NCBI GenBank assembly: GCA_905480225.1 | Contig: CAJQPO010000126.1 | Span: 1-38,525, forward strand | Direction: 5' to 3' | Length of the DNA stretch: 38,525 bases | Source of the DNA: an uncultured Flavobacteriales bacterium | GTDB lineage: Bacteria; Bacteroidota; Bacteroidia; Flavobacteriales_D; Parvicellaceae | Part shown: in pieces, positions 17,389-25,378 of the stretch | How the letters are laid out: each line of letters opens with the position of its first letter | Numbering within the stretch: position 1 is the first letter of the stretch | Position numbers and translations under genes: made by a program | The notes under the pieces: model-generated | Databases searched by the model: none | Told to the model about the DNA's origin: nothing | Seen by the model: only the letters and a program-made list of their open reading frames with translations

Positions 17389-19701
17389 CTATTTTACAGA
17401 AGCCTTGAAAAACTGAAACTTACCATACTTCTCAGCCCCAGTTTCAAAATCTCCCTTATAATACGGACCGTGACAACCCGATTTTCTATTCACAATAACT
17501 CGGTCAAATGCTATTCCTCTTGCCTCCAAGGCTGTCTTTATTGCTAACTCTCCATCTTCTAACCTTTTTGCGGCTAAACTTCTATTTGTTTTAAAGGTCT
17601 TGGTTGGTACCGAAGATGCACATCCTTCAAGGTTTAGTGTTAATTTTCCTGTCTGTTCAAAAATGGCTACTGCCTTCTCCACAAATAAAGTGAGTTCTCT
17701 TTCTTCTGCTGTTACCCCTCTTTTATTGTAGCCATAGAATTTTTGGAATGTTCCTGGTTCAACAACAACAACTGCCAACTCTCTACATGTAATGTTGGAA
17801 GTATATTCTTTTACTATGTTATCATTACCATCAATCAATATAATCTTTGCCTTTCCACAGAGCGCTGGGTCATGCAGCTTTAGGCGGAAGGACGGCTGAT
17901 CTTTAGGTGAAATGGCTTCGTATCTAAACTCACCAAACTCATTCGTCAAGTCTTGATAGACTAGCTCCTTGTTTGGGTTTAGAACCTCAACATCAGCCCC
18001 ACCGTAGATAACATCTTCAACAATCAATTGGTATGTCCAATCATTAGTGTCGGCTACACTTACAATTTGAATTCCTTCACAATCTGCTTCTATTTCTTGC
18101 AGCTCTAATTTAATATCTGATTTAGTTATCAATCTACCCACCTCATGGTATTCCTCATCGGTAGCAACATTAATATTTTCATCTGCTATTAATCCTTTGT
18201 ACTCGTATTCAATGGTATATTCTCCAGGATTTAAAACAATTAAAAACCGTCCTGTTGACTTATTGGCCTTGTACTCTCCAATAATGTCATCAGTTTTTCG
18301 ATCATATACGCTAATCAACACATCGGTAACAACTGCTCCAGTCTGGTCCTTGATACAACCTTTATAGACAATAAGGACCTTCTTTTTTTCGTCCAACATG
18401 TCTATCATGTAAATGTCTTGATCTCCTTTTCCGTCCTCTCTGTACGATGAGAAAAATGCTCTAGTCCCATCAGCAGTTGGTATAAAGAAAACATCTTCAC
18501 CAACCGTATTTATTGGATATCCCAAATTCCTGGGTTCTGACCATGAACCATCCGCTTGAAGTTCAGATGCAAATACATCAAAGCCACCCATTGCGTCATG
18601 ACCTTGAGAAGAAAAGTAAAGCGTCTTGCCATCAGGGTGCAAATAAGGTCCCTCTTCATCAAACGGTGTATTCACCATATTCCCAATATTCTGCACATTA
18701 GCCCATGCACCATTAGGCAATTTTTTCATTAAATATATGTCCCTGCCTCCGACGCCTCCTGGCCTATCAGACACAAAAACAATCACACTACCGTCTGCAG
18801 AGAGGCCAGCATGCGAATCCCAATATTCCGAATTAATCTCAGCTTCCAATGGTTTTGGTTCACTCCAAGCCTCTCCTTGCAAATAGGATTCATAAATTGT
18901 TCCTCCTCCTATTTCATCGAACTTATACAAAAACATATGCTGACCATCTGGGGACACATAAATACACGCCTCATGACCATCTAAATTGAGCTCATCAATT
19001 GGCTTAGGTTCGCCCCATCCATTTTCAGTTTTAGCTGAAACATAGACGTCTTCTCGATAGGCGCCGTCTTCATCGTCTTTCTGACCACCCATACTTCCAT
19101 GTCTTCTTGATGTAAAAAACAGTAAACTCTCATCGGCAGTGATTATCGGGCGATAATCAGGGTATTTCGTATTGATAGCGTCATTTAGCGCGTGCAATTC
19201 AGCATGCACTGGATTATCATACAGTTTTTTGGCATTCCTACTTAATCGCAAGTCTCTATTTATTGCCTCAATGGCCTCCGTATTATCAACATTTAAAACC
19301 TCTTTGTATTCTGAATACTTCGCAATAGCCTCATCAAATTGATAGTTAGCATGATACGCTTTTCCTAAAAACCAAACTACTTCTACTGGAGCATTCTTTT
19401 CTTTGTGATTTTTTGCCTTATAATAAGCCGTTAGGTGCTCCTGACAATCTTCATAATAAAAAATTGCTTTGTTTTTTTCGTATTGACTTTGTAAATAACA
19501 ATAGCCAATGATTGATCTAACATTTGCATTTCCATCATACTTCTTGTCTATGTCAAGAAAAGCTTCTAAAGCTAAGTCGTACTTCTCGTCATCTAAGAAC
19601 TCGTATGCAACGTAAAAATCAGTTTTATAACTTTGAGCAGAGACCCTGCAGATGGTCAGTAGTAACAATGCTAATACTGCCGGCTTAAGTAATGTTTTCA
19701 A
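17389..19701 (-). CDS. PorE-like periplasmic protein: TPR, PD40 propeller, carboxypeptidase-regulatory-like and OmpA-like domains
   Basis: 770 residues; the start is TTG at 19701, since the frame closes just upstream. MKTLLKPAVLALLLL with VSAQ is a type I signal peptide. Residues about 25-160 are TPR-like helices. About 185-440 is a PD40/WD40-like propeller with blades such as DYRPIITADESLLFFTSRR, SHAGLSADGSVIVFVSDRPGG and GPYLHPDGKTLYFSSQGH. About 440-530 is a carboxypeptidase-regulatory-like beta domain (GCIKDQTGAVVTDVLISV). About 650-770 is OmpA-like. This order matches PorE, a type IX secretion-associated protein of Porphyromonas. The OmpA part is degenerate: the peptidoglycan-contacting Asp of 'GHTD' is replaced (LEGCASS), though Arg in LAAKRL remains. 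An envelope scaffold role is inferred; several paralogues of this type usually exist per genome. Confidence 0.82.
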   Translation of the reverse strand: MKTLLKPAVLALLLLTICRVSAQSYKTDFYVAYEFLDDEKYDLALEAFLDIDKKYDGNANVRSIIGYCYLQSQYEKNKAIFYYEDCQEHLTAYYKAKNHKEKNAPVEVVWFLGKAYHANYQFDEAIAKYSEYKEVLNVDNTEAIEAINRDLRLSRNAKKLYDNPVHAELHALNDAINTKYPDYRPIITADESLLFFTSRRHGSMGGQKDDEDGAYREDVYVSAKTENGWGEPKPIDELNLDGHEACIYVSPDGQHMFLYKFDEIGGGTIYESYLQGEAWSEPKPLEAEINSEYWDSHAGLSADGSVIVFVSDRPGGVGGRDIYLMKKLPNGAWANVQNIGNMVNTPFDEEGPYLHPDGKTLYFSSQGHDAMGGFDVFASELQADGSWSEPRNLGYPINTVGEDVFFIPTADGTRAFFSSYREDGKGDQDIYMIDMLDEKKKVLIVYKGCIKDQTGAVVTDVLISVYDRKTDDIIGEYKANKSTGRFLIVLNPGEYTIEYEYKGLIADENINVATDEEYHEVGRLITKSDIKLELQEIEADCEGIQIVSVADTNDWTYQLIVEDVIYGGADVEVLNPNKELVYQDLTNEFGEFRYEAISPKDQPSFRLKLHDPALCGKAKIILIDGNDNIVKEYTSNITCRELAVVVVEPGTFQKFYGYNKRGVTAEERELTLFVEKAVAIFEQTGKLTLNLEGCASSVPTKTFKTNRSLAAKRLEDGELAIKTALEARGIAFDRVIVNRKSGCHGPYYKGDFETGAEKYGKFQFFKASVK

Positions 19702-19839
19702 AATAGTTTTTATTTATGAATACCTTCAAACCCCGAAGATATTTCATTTATTGTAATTGAAACAAAAAAGGACTTGTGAACTGTCGAATTTGGTTGCTTT
19801 TTTATTATTTAACACCATACCGAACATGGTAATTTAACA

Positions 19840-19865
19840 AAAAAGGCCTCTAGTGAGGCCTTTTT
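19840..19865. terminator. Perfect bidirectional terminator-like hairpin in a divergent gap
   Basis: AAAAAGGCCTC-TAGT-GAGGCCTTTTT: eleven perfectly paired bases, a four-base loop, a T-run on one side and an A-run on the other, so it can work in both directions. It is not at the end of any visible gene, because both flanking genes are transcribed away from it. Confidence 0.75.
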
Positions 19866-19876
19866 AGGAAGAAAAT

Positions 19877-19894
19877 GTGCTTTTTAGAAAGCAC
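19877..19894. repeat. Small perfect hairpin next to the terminator
   Basis: GTGCTTT-TTAG-AAAGCAC, seven paired bases with a four-base loop, eleven bases after the terminator-like hairpin. It could be part of a small RNA or an operator. No other support. Confidence 0.4.
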
Positions 19895-20118
19895 TTGAGC
19901 ATGGAAAAAATGAAATGCTATTAACCAAATAAATAATTACCATGAAACTACAAAAATGTCTGAGCTATGCATACTTGATGTATTAGTTGTTATCCTTAAA
20001 TATACAACCTAAATACGTTCTGTAACTGCATCAATGTAGTACAGGCTAACATCAATTAAGAAGAGGCTTAGTAATTCGATTTAACGGCAATCTTATTTTT
20101 CTTACATTGTTTTCTGTA

Positions 20119-20886
20119 ATGATTAGAACCTTAATCGTAGATGATGAACTTCTTGCAAGAGAGAACCTGAAATTATTACTCTCAGATTTTTGCGAGAATG
20201 TAGAAGTTATTGGCGAAGCCGACTCCGTCGACGCCGCAATTGAAGCTATTACCAAACTAAAACCTGCCCTCGTTTTCCTAGATATTAGAATGCCTTCAGG
20301 TGCAGAGGGGTTTGAATTACTAGAAAGAATAGACTCCAAGGACTTTGTAGTAATCTTCGTTACAGCATTTAAAGACTATGCAATCAAAGCGTTTAATGCG
20401 AACGCAATCCATTATATTCTGAAACCAATAGACATTGAAGATTTACAAAATGCATTAAAAAAAGTTGCTGAGTACTTTAAAATGAAGAGATCACTGCCCC
20501 TTAAAGACTTTAATTATGCGCAGCTGCTGGAAAATCTAACCTTGTCATTAAAAAAAGATTCCCCTGATCGAATCGCCATTCATCATAGCAAAGGAATTAA
20601 GCTTGTTGAGATAACAGACATTATCAGGCTACAAGCAAGTGGTAATTGTACCCACATTTACTTTAAAAACAGCAGCTCTTATTTAGACACACGCACACTC
20701 AAAACCTACGAAGACCTATTGCCAGCCTATTTTGTAAGGATTCACAAATCTCATATAGTTAACGTAAACGCTGTTGAAGAATACGTACACACGGATGGAC
20801 ATCGAGTTATTTTAAATGATAACAGTACAGCGCCAATTAGCAGGGGCAAACTCTCAGAATTTCTTACCCATCTGAAACGAATGTAG
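20119..20886 (+). CDS. LytTR-family response regulator (first of a tandem pair)
   Basis: 255 residues from the ATG at 20119; a TTG at 20107 is in frame but adds nothing. The receiver domain (1-120) has the acidic pair in LIVDDELLARENL, phospho-acceptor Asp55 in VFLDIRMPSGAEGFEL, the conserved Thr in VTAFKDYA and Lys in YILKPIDIEDL. The C-terminal LytTR DNA-binding domain (about 150-255) has IRLQASGNCTHIYF, RIHKSHIVNV and the end motif PISRGKL. It should bind DNA as a transcription factor when phosphorylated. The neighbouring regulator at 21005 is clearly paralogous, and the sensor kinase lies after that, so all three probably form one signalling unit. Confidence 0.92.
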   Translation: MIRTLIVDDELLARENLKLLLSDFCENVEVIGEADSVDAAIEAITKLKPALVFLDIRMPSGAEGFELLERIDSKDFVVIFVTAFKDYAIKAFNANAIHYILKPIDIEDLQNALKKVAEYFKMKRSLPLKDFNYAQLLENLTLSLKKDSPDRIAIHHSKGIKLVEITDIIRLQASGNCTHIYFKNSSSYLDTRTLKTYEDLLPAYFVRIHKSHIVNVNAVEEYVHTDGHRVILNDNSTAPISRGKLSEFLTHLKRM

Positions 20887-21004
20887 TTTAATCAATACAG
20901 CACGTCGTTCAGTCATTGAAACATACACTTTAGTAAATCCTTCGACCCTTTTCAAAAAAAATAGGCTTACTTAAAGCAATGTTCAACCTAAAACCCCCTT
21001 TCTT

Positions 21005-21760
21005 ATGAAAATAAATGCGCTAATTGTTGACGATGAATACAACTGCAGAAATAATCTCGAGATTTTGCTCAAAGATTTTTGTTCCAATGTGAATATTGTT
21101 GGTCAGGCAGAATCAGCAGAAGAGGCTAGAACAATGCTAGAAACTCATCGACCTAATTTAATCTTTCTAGACATTGCAATGCCCGAGGAGGATGGGTTTT
21201 CTTTTTTAAGATCACTCGAAAAAAGAGATTTCGCGGTAATATTTACAACTGCTCATAATGAGTATGCATTGAAGGCATTCAAAGAACACGCAATCGATTA
21301 TCTTGAAAAGCCAATTAATATAGATGAGCTAACCACCGCCGTAAAAAAAGCAGAAACACTTATTGAAAACTCTGAATCACAAGACGACATTCTAAATGCC
21401 ATCCTACAAAAAGCACTAAAGCTGAACTCATCAGCAAAAATAAGCATCCCCACTAGAGATGGTTATGTTATTGTTGATGAAACCGAAATTGTTCATCTTG
21501 AAGCAAGTGATAATTACACGATGATTTTTTTAACCTCCGGACGGAAACATTTAAGCAGTAAAAACATTAAAGTTTATGAAGAAAATCTAGACCATTTTCG
21601 TTTCTTTCGAACGCATAAATCGCACATCATAAACATGAAAGATCATTTACGCGAATTTTCAAGGTCGAATGGCAATGTGGCCTTATTAACAGATGGAAAG
21701 ACCGTGCCTATTTCAAGAAGAAAATTATCAGACTTTATTGGTCGGATTAATACATTCTAA
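21005..21760 (+). CDS. LytTR-family response regulator (second of a tandem pair)
   Basis: 251 residues, same layout as the preceding regulator: ALIVDDEYNCRNNLEILL, phospho-acceptor Asp56 in IFLDIAMPEEDGF, TTAHNEYALKAF, YLEKPINIDEL, then a LytTR domain with VHLEASDNYTMIF, RTHKSHIINM and PISRRKL. Long shared stretches with the first regulator (LIVDDE, LL.DFC.NV, FLDI.MP, KSHI.N) point to tandem duplication. The DNA-contact region has diverged, so the two may have different targets. Its stop overlaps the kinase start by one base (TAATG), which makes it the likelier direct partner of the kinase. Confidence 0.92.
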   Translation: MKINALIVDDEYNCRNNLEILLKDFCSNVNIVGQAESAEEARTMLETHRPNLIFLDIAMPEEDGFSFLRSLEKRDFAVIFTTAHNEYALKAFKEHAIDYLEKPINIDELTTAVKKAETLIENSESQDDILNAILQKALKLNSSAKISIPTRDGYVIVDETEIVHLEASDNYTMIFLTSGRKHLSSKNIKVYEENLDHFRFFRTHKSHIINMKDHLREFSRSNGNVALLTDGKTVPISRRKLSDFIGRINTF

Positions 21761-24756
21761 TGACCAAATTACTTCTGACCTGTTGCCTTATATGCTGTTG
21801 CATTAGTATATTCTCTCAGCAATACAGTTTCATTCAGTACTCAAGGCCTGAAGGTTTGCCCCAAACCCAAATAAGCTCTATAACACAAGACGCGAGAGGA
21901 TACTTGTGGATCGGTACAGTTGGTGGGGTAAGCTGCTTTAATGGAATTGAGTTTAAAAATTACTCGAAAGCAAACGGATTGCTCGACAATCAAGTAAATT
22001 GCTTGTTAGTAGACGATGCGAATCGAATTTTGTTGGGGAACAATGGAGGAATTTCAATCATTGATGGTAAAAGCATCTACCAATGCCACTTTCCAAAAGA
22101 ATTAAATAGTACCAGTGTTCGCTGCATGCTCATCAATGAAGGCTATCTCTACATGGGCTCTCGTTCGAATGGGCTTTTTAGATGCCCACTAGAAAGCCTT
22201 TCGGATACAATTACCCAAATTCAAAAAATTGGTCAGCAAAAACTCCGGATAAGAGATTTGCTACTTTTTGAAAATAAAATCCTTGTTGCCAGTATAAATG
22301 GCTTAAAGCAAGTTTCGGGAACCTCATTAACTTCCTTCAAACAAGAATTTGACCTTTTAAACGTCGGCAACATTGCCTCAAAAGATGAACATCTTTGGAT
22401 AAGCACAATACAAGCGGGAGTTTTGCATCATTTTGATTCGAAAACAACCGTATTCAACGAAGAAAATGGGGGAATCCGAACAAACAAAACCAAAAGCATC
22501 ATCATTGATAACAAAGGCAATCCATGGGTTGGAACAAGAACAGGTTTAGAGCGTCTTAAGAACGACGTCTTCACTTCATTTAAAACAGATAATGGCTTAT
22601 TAAATGATAATATCAAAGTAGTATTCGAAGACAATGAAGGGAACATTTGGGTCGGCTCTGACGGTGCTGGAATATTTAAATTCTCTGGAGACCGATTTGT
22701 AGCACTTACCGAAGACGATGGAATCGCCAGTAATCTGATTATGTCTTTTGCCGAAAATGAATCAGGGATGTGGATAGGCTCATATGGTGGAGGCATTAGC
22801 AACTACTTCAATAAGGAGGTCAAGAATTATACCTCTTCCAATATGTTTTCCAGTTCTCTGATATGGTCCAGTATCGTGGATGACAAAAACAACATCTGGT
22901 TTGGTACCTCAAGTGGAATTACAATCAAAGATGATTTAGGTGTACATCCGTTTCTAATCGATCGCATAATAGACAATGTCAGAATAACCAGCTTAGCTAA
23001 TCACAATGAGAAAATTTTCATTGGGCACAGAGACGGGATAGCTTATTATTACAAGGACTCTGTTACACATTTAAAACAAGACATAAAAAGTGTCAGGTCA
23101 TTACTTTCTCTGCCCGATAGCAGCTTGTTAGTTGGATGCGCTAATGGCATGTATACCTACAAGAACAATACCTTCAAAAAAATCAAAATAGACAATGAAG
23201 CTGAACTTTATCCAATCTATTCTATCGCGTATGTAGATCCTAATCACCTCTGGGTAGGGAATTCGAATGGATTATTTTTGATTTCAGATGGAAGTGCTAA
23301 AAAATATTCGCTCGGCCCCTCTGCTGGCCACAACTTTATTAATTTTTTGCTGCTCGAAAACGATACGGTATTGTGGGCAGGAACTAATCACGGCCTGAAT
23401 GAGATTAACATTGCTTCTTTTACCAATGAGGACGGGATAATTTATCGTAATTACACTCCGGATGATGGAGCTCGAAGCTACGAAACCAATCTGAATGCAG
23501 CATTTAAAAGTAATTCGGGAACTTTGTGGTTTGGCACAATAAACGGTGCACTAATGTTTGATAGGCGTAACGTTCAGACAAAAAATAAAGCCTACGTTCC
23601 TCTGTTAAGCATCTCTCAAATTCAGCTATCACTTAATAATACAAACTGGGATAATTATTCTACGGAATATACAGAACTGAATCAGCTCCCAGTTAATTTA
23701 AAATTGCCACATCAAAAAAACCACTTAACATTCCATTTCATTGGTGTATCGCATAGTTTTCCGAAACAAGTGAAGTACCAAACCAGACTTGATGGTTTTG
23801 ATGAAAATTGGAATCCCATGTCTCAAACTAGATTTATTACCTACTCCAATCTTCCTCCTGGTAGCTACACTTTTAAAGTAAAAGCAACAATTAATGAAAA
23901 GACCTGGTCAAAAGAACAATCTTTTACATTCATAATTACCCCCCCTTTTTGGAAAACTTGGTGGTTCATTAATTTTCTAACACTCGTTGGATTATCTATT
24001 ATTCTACTAATATACAGGAGTAGGCGCCGAATAGTGGAAAGTAGAAGAACAACAGAAAAGTTAATTTACAAAACAAGACTTTTAAATTTGGAGCAACAAT
24101 CACTTAATGCCAGTATGAATAGGCATTTCATTTTTAATGCTTTAAACTCAATCCAATACTATATTAACCGGCAAGACAAATTAGCTGCTAATCGTTACTT
24201 AAGTAGTTTTGCCAAACTGATTCGCAAAAACCTCGATTCATCTAGCTCTCCAGATAATTTAGTAGCGCTCTCGGAAGAGTTGGAAAGACTGGACTTGTAC
24301 ATTTCTCTAGAGCACATGAGGTTTCAAGATAAATTTGAATACGAAATAACAATTGATCCAACAATTGACACCTCTTCTATCAGAGTACCTGCAATGTTCT
24401 TACAACCCTACGTTGAAAACAGCATCTGGCATGGTGTCCTACCGATGAAAAGTACCGGAAAAATTGAAGTAAAAATTGTCAAGACGACAGATGAAATAAA
24501 ATTCTCAATCGAAGACAATGGAATAGGAATTGAAAAATCCCTTGCAAAAAAAGGAACATTAAGTCATTCACATGATTCAAAAGGGATGAAAATAACAAGT
24601 TCAAGAATAAATGTGTTGAGAACATTGACTAAGCGCAATATTCAAATAATTGGACCGTTTGAAGTAAAAGACAAAAATGATGAGACCATGGGAACCAAAG
24701 TTGAAATTGTCTTCTCGTTAGAACAAAACACGGTTTTTACTAAAATTAAGGACTAA
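21760..24756 (+). CDS. Beta-propeller (Reg_prop/Y_Y_Y) sensor histidine kinase of the LytS type
   Basis: 998 residues. An N-terminal signal (LLLTCCLICCCISIFSQ) is followed by a long periplasmic region of two-component propeller repeats, each ending in W.G. patterns: YLWIGTVGGV, PWVGTRTGLERL, NIWVGSDGAGIF, MWIGSYGGGIS, NIWFGTSSGI, LWVGNSNGLF, TLWFGTINGAL. A Y_Y_Y domain (about 650-730, YQTRLDGFDENWNPMS, YSNLPPGSYTFKVKA) leads into one transmembrane helix at about 733-752. The cytoplasmic part is a His_kinase (LytS-type) domain with phospho-acceptor His789 in MNRHFIFNALNSIQYY, N-box PYVENSIWHG, EDNGIGI and the SKGMKITSSRI glycine region. It lacks the receiver and AraC domains of Bacteroides hybrid systems. 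It senses an unknown extracytoplasmic signal and probably phosphorylates the two upstream LytTR regulators. Confidence 0.92.
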   Translation: MTKLLLTCCLICCCISIFSQQYSFIQYSRPEGLPQTQISSITQDARGYLWIGTVGGVSCFNGIEFKNYSKANGLLDNQVNCLLVDDANRILLGNNGGISIIDGKSIYQCHFPKELNSTSVRCMLINEGYLYMGSRSNGLFRCPLESLSDTITQIQKIGQQKLRIRDLLLFENKILVASINGLKQVSGTSLTSFKQEFDLLNVGNIASKDEHLWISTIQAGVLHHFDSKTTVFNEENGGIRTNKTKSIIIDNKGNPWVGTRTGLERLKNDVFTSFKTDNGLLNDNIKVVFEDNEGNIWVGSDGAGIFKFSGDRFVALTEDDGIASNLIMSFAENESGMWIGSYGGGISNYFNKEVKNYTSSNMFSSSLIWSSIVDDKNNIWFGTSSGITIKDDLGVHPFLIDRIIDNVRITSLANHNEKIFIGHRDGIAYYYKDSVTHLKQDIKSVRSLLSLPDSSLLVGCANGMYTYKNNTFKKIKIDNEAELYPIYSIAYVDPNHLWVGNSNGLFLISDGSAKKYSLGPSAGHNFINFLLLENDTVLWAGTNHGLNEINIASFTNEDGIIYRNYTPDDGARSYETNLNAAFKSNSGTLWFGTINGALMFDRRNVQTKNKAYVPLLSISQIQLSLNNTNWDNYSTEYTELNQLPVNLKLPHQKNHLTFHFIGVSHSFPKQVKYQTRLDGFDENWNPMSQTRFITYSNLPPGSYTFKVKATINEKTWSKEQSFTFIITPPFWKTWWFINFLTLVGLSIILLIYRSRRRIVESRRTTEKLIYKTRLLNLEQQSLNASMNRHFIFNALNSIQYYINRQDKLAANRYLSSFAKLIRKNLDSSSSPDNLVALSEELERLDLYISLEHMRFQDKFEYEITIDPTIDTSSIRVPAMFLQPYVENSIWHGVLPMKSTGKIEVKIVKTTDEIKFSIEDNGIGIEKSLAKKGTLSHSHDSKGMKITSSRINVLRTLTKRNIQIIGPFEVKDKNDETMGTKVEIVFSLEQNTVFTKIKD

Positions 24757-24812
24757 TTTTATTGAATATCAATGGTTTTTCACTATTTTTGAATATTAGG
24801 GTTCGCTCTACC

Positions 24813-25157
24813 ATGAAGGAATTTATAAAAATATTGTTGTTTATGCTGACCGTGATTGTTCTCGGTTCGTGCACAAAGGTTGCTCCTTTGTCTCCAAGCA
24901 TTACCCCTGATAATCAGGAAGAGAATGATTTTGTTTTAAAGAATAGCGATGCAGACTTTGGCAATTCTGAAGATTCAGATAATGGATCAGGCACAATCAC
25001 AGACCCAGATGACGACGGAGATGATGGTATTGGCAACAATGGCGATGTAATAACAGACCCAGATGATGACGATGACGAAATTTTCGACAATGATGGGCGA
25101 TTAGGAGGTGATGATGATTCTAACGATGACAACAAAGACCCCATAGATAAAGGATAA
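24813..25157 (+). CDS. Asp-rich acidic lipoprotein
   Basis: 114 residues from the ATG at 24813; an earlier in-frame TTG at 24762 would add 17 residues before the signal and is rejected. MKEFIKILLFMLTVIVLGSC gives a signal peptide with lipobox Cys20. The mature chain is low complexity and extremely acidic, with two related segments (TITDPDDDGDDGIGNN and VITDPDDDDDEIFDN) and an Asp/Asn/Gly tail. The composition recalls Ca-binding Asp-rich linkers, but no defined EF-hand or dockerin loop is present. It is 56 bases after the kinase on the same strand and may be co-transcribed. The function is unknown and the family is not recognised. Confidence 0.7.
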   Translation: MKEFIKILLFMLTVIVLGSCTKVAPLSPSITPDNQEENDFVLKNSDADFGNSEDSDNGSGTITDPDDDGDDGIGNNGDVITDPDDDDDEIFDNDGRLGGDDDSNDDNKDPIDKG

Positions 25158-25159
25158 AA

Positions 25160-25282
25160 TTATTCTCTAATAATATACAAGTTCAATTTCTTTTTTTCAC
25201 AATCATTCTTTACACCTCTAAAGGATATGTAATGTGCTTTTTTTATCTTTAAAAGGGCATTCTTCTCGCCGTTAATTGTCAT
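25160..25282 (-). CDS. Possible 40-residue basic small protein or remnant
   Basis: On the minus strand a frame opens with ATG at 25282 and ends three bases from the lipoprotein stop, giving 40 residues (start MTINGEKNALLKIKKAHYIS). The frame stays open for about 14 more codons upstream without a Met. The peptide is Lys-rich with one Cys and looks protein-like, but a run of this length can occur by chance in AT-rich DNA. No promoter was seen. It may be a gene remnant. Confidence 0.22.
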   Translation of the reverse strand: MTINGEKNALLKIKKAHYISFRGVKNDCEKKKLNLYIIRE

Positions 25283-25378
25283 ATAGTTAATCCTAAAGAC
25301 TAAAAGGGTGAATTGTAGCGTTCCATTTTACAATTTCAAATTGGCTTTATTCACCAATAATATTAGAAATTAATATAC

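Larger units (their letters stand above)
19702..20118. other. 417-base divergent intergenic region with two hairpins
   Basis: This stretch separates the PorE-like gene (minus) from the first LytTR regulator (plus). It holds a perfect terminator-like hairpin at 19840-19865, a smaller hairpin at 19877-19894, and only tiny reading frames, such as 15 codons at 19942-19986 (MKLQKCLSYAYLMY). No exact TAnnTTTG promoter was found for either neighbour. I see no protein gene that I can support. Confidence 0.5.

Noticed and set aside
19942-19986. 14-residue peptide (MKLQKCLSYAYLMY) that could be a leader peptide
   Set aside because: Too short to support, no attenuator-like hairpin directly after it, and no biosynthetic gene downstream. 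Only mentioned under the intergenic region.
20101-20118. TTG at 20107 as the start of the first LytTR regulator
   Set aside because: The ATG at 20119 begins exactly where receiver domains start (MIRTLIVDDE); the extra four residues have no support.
24914-25144. Ser/Pro-rich open frame on the minus strand
   Set aside because: It is the antisense shadow of the Asp-rich lipoprotein repeats; GAT/GAC repeats read backwards give Ser/Ile/Val runs. No independent signal.
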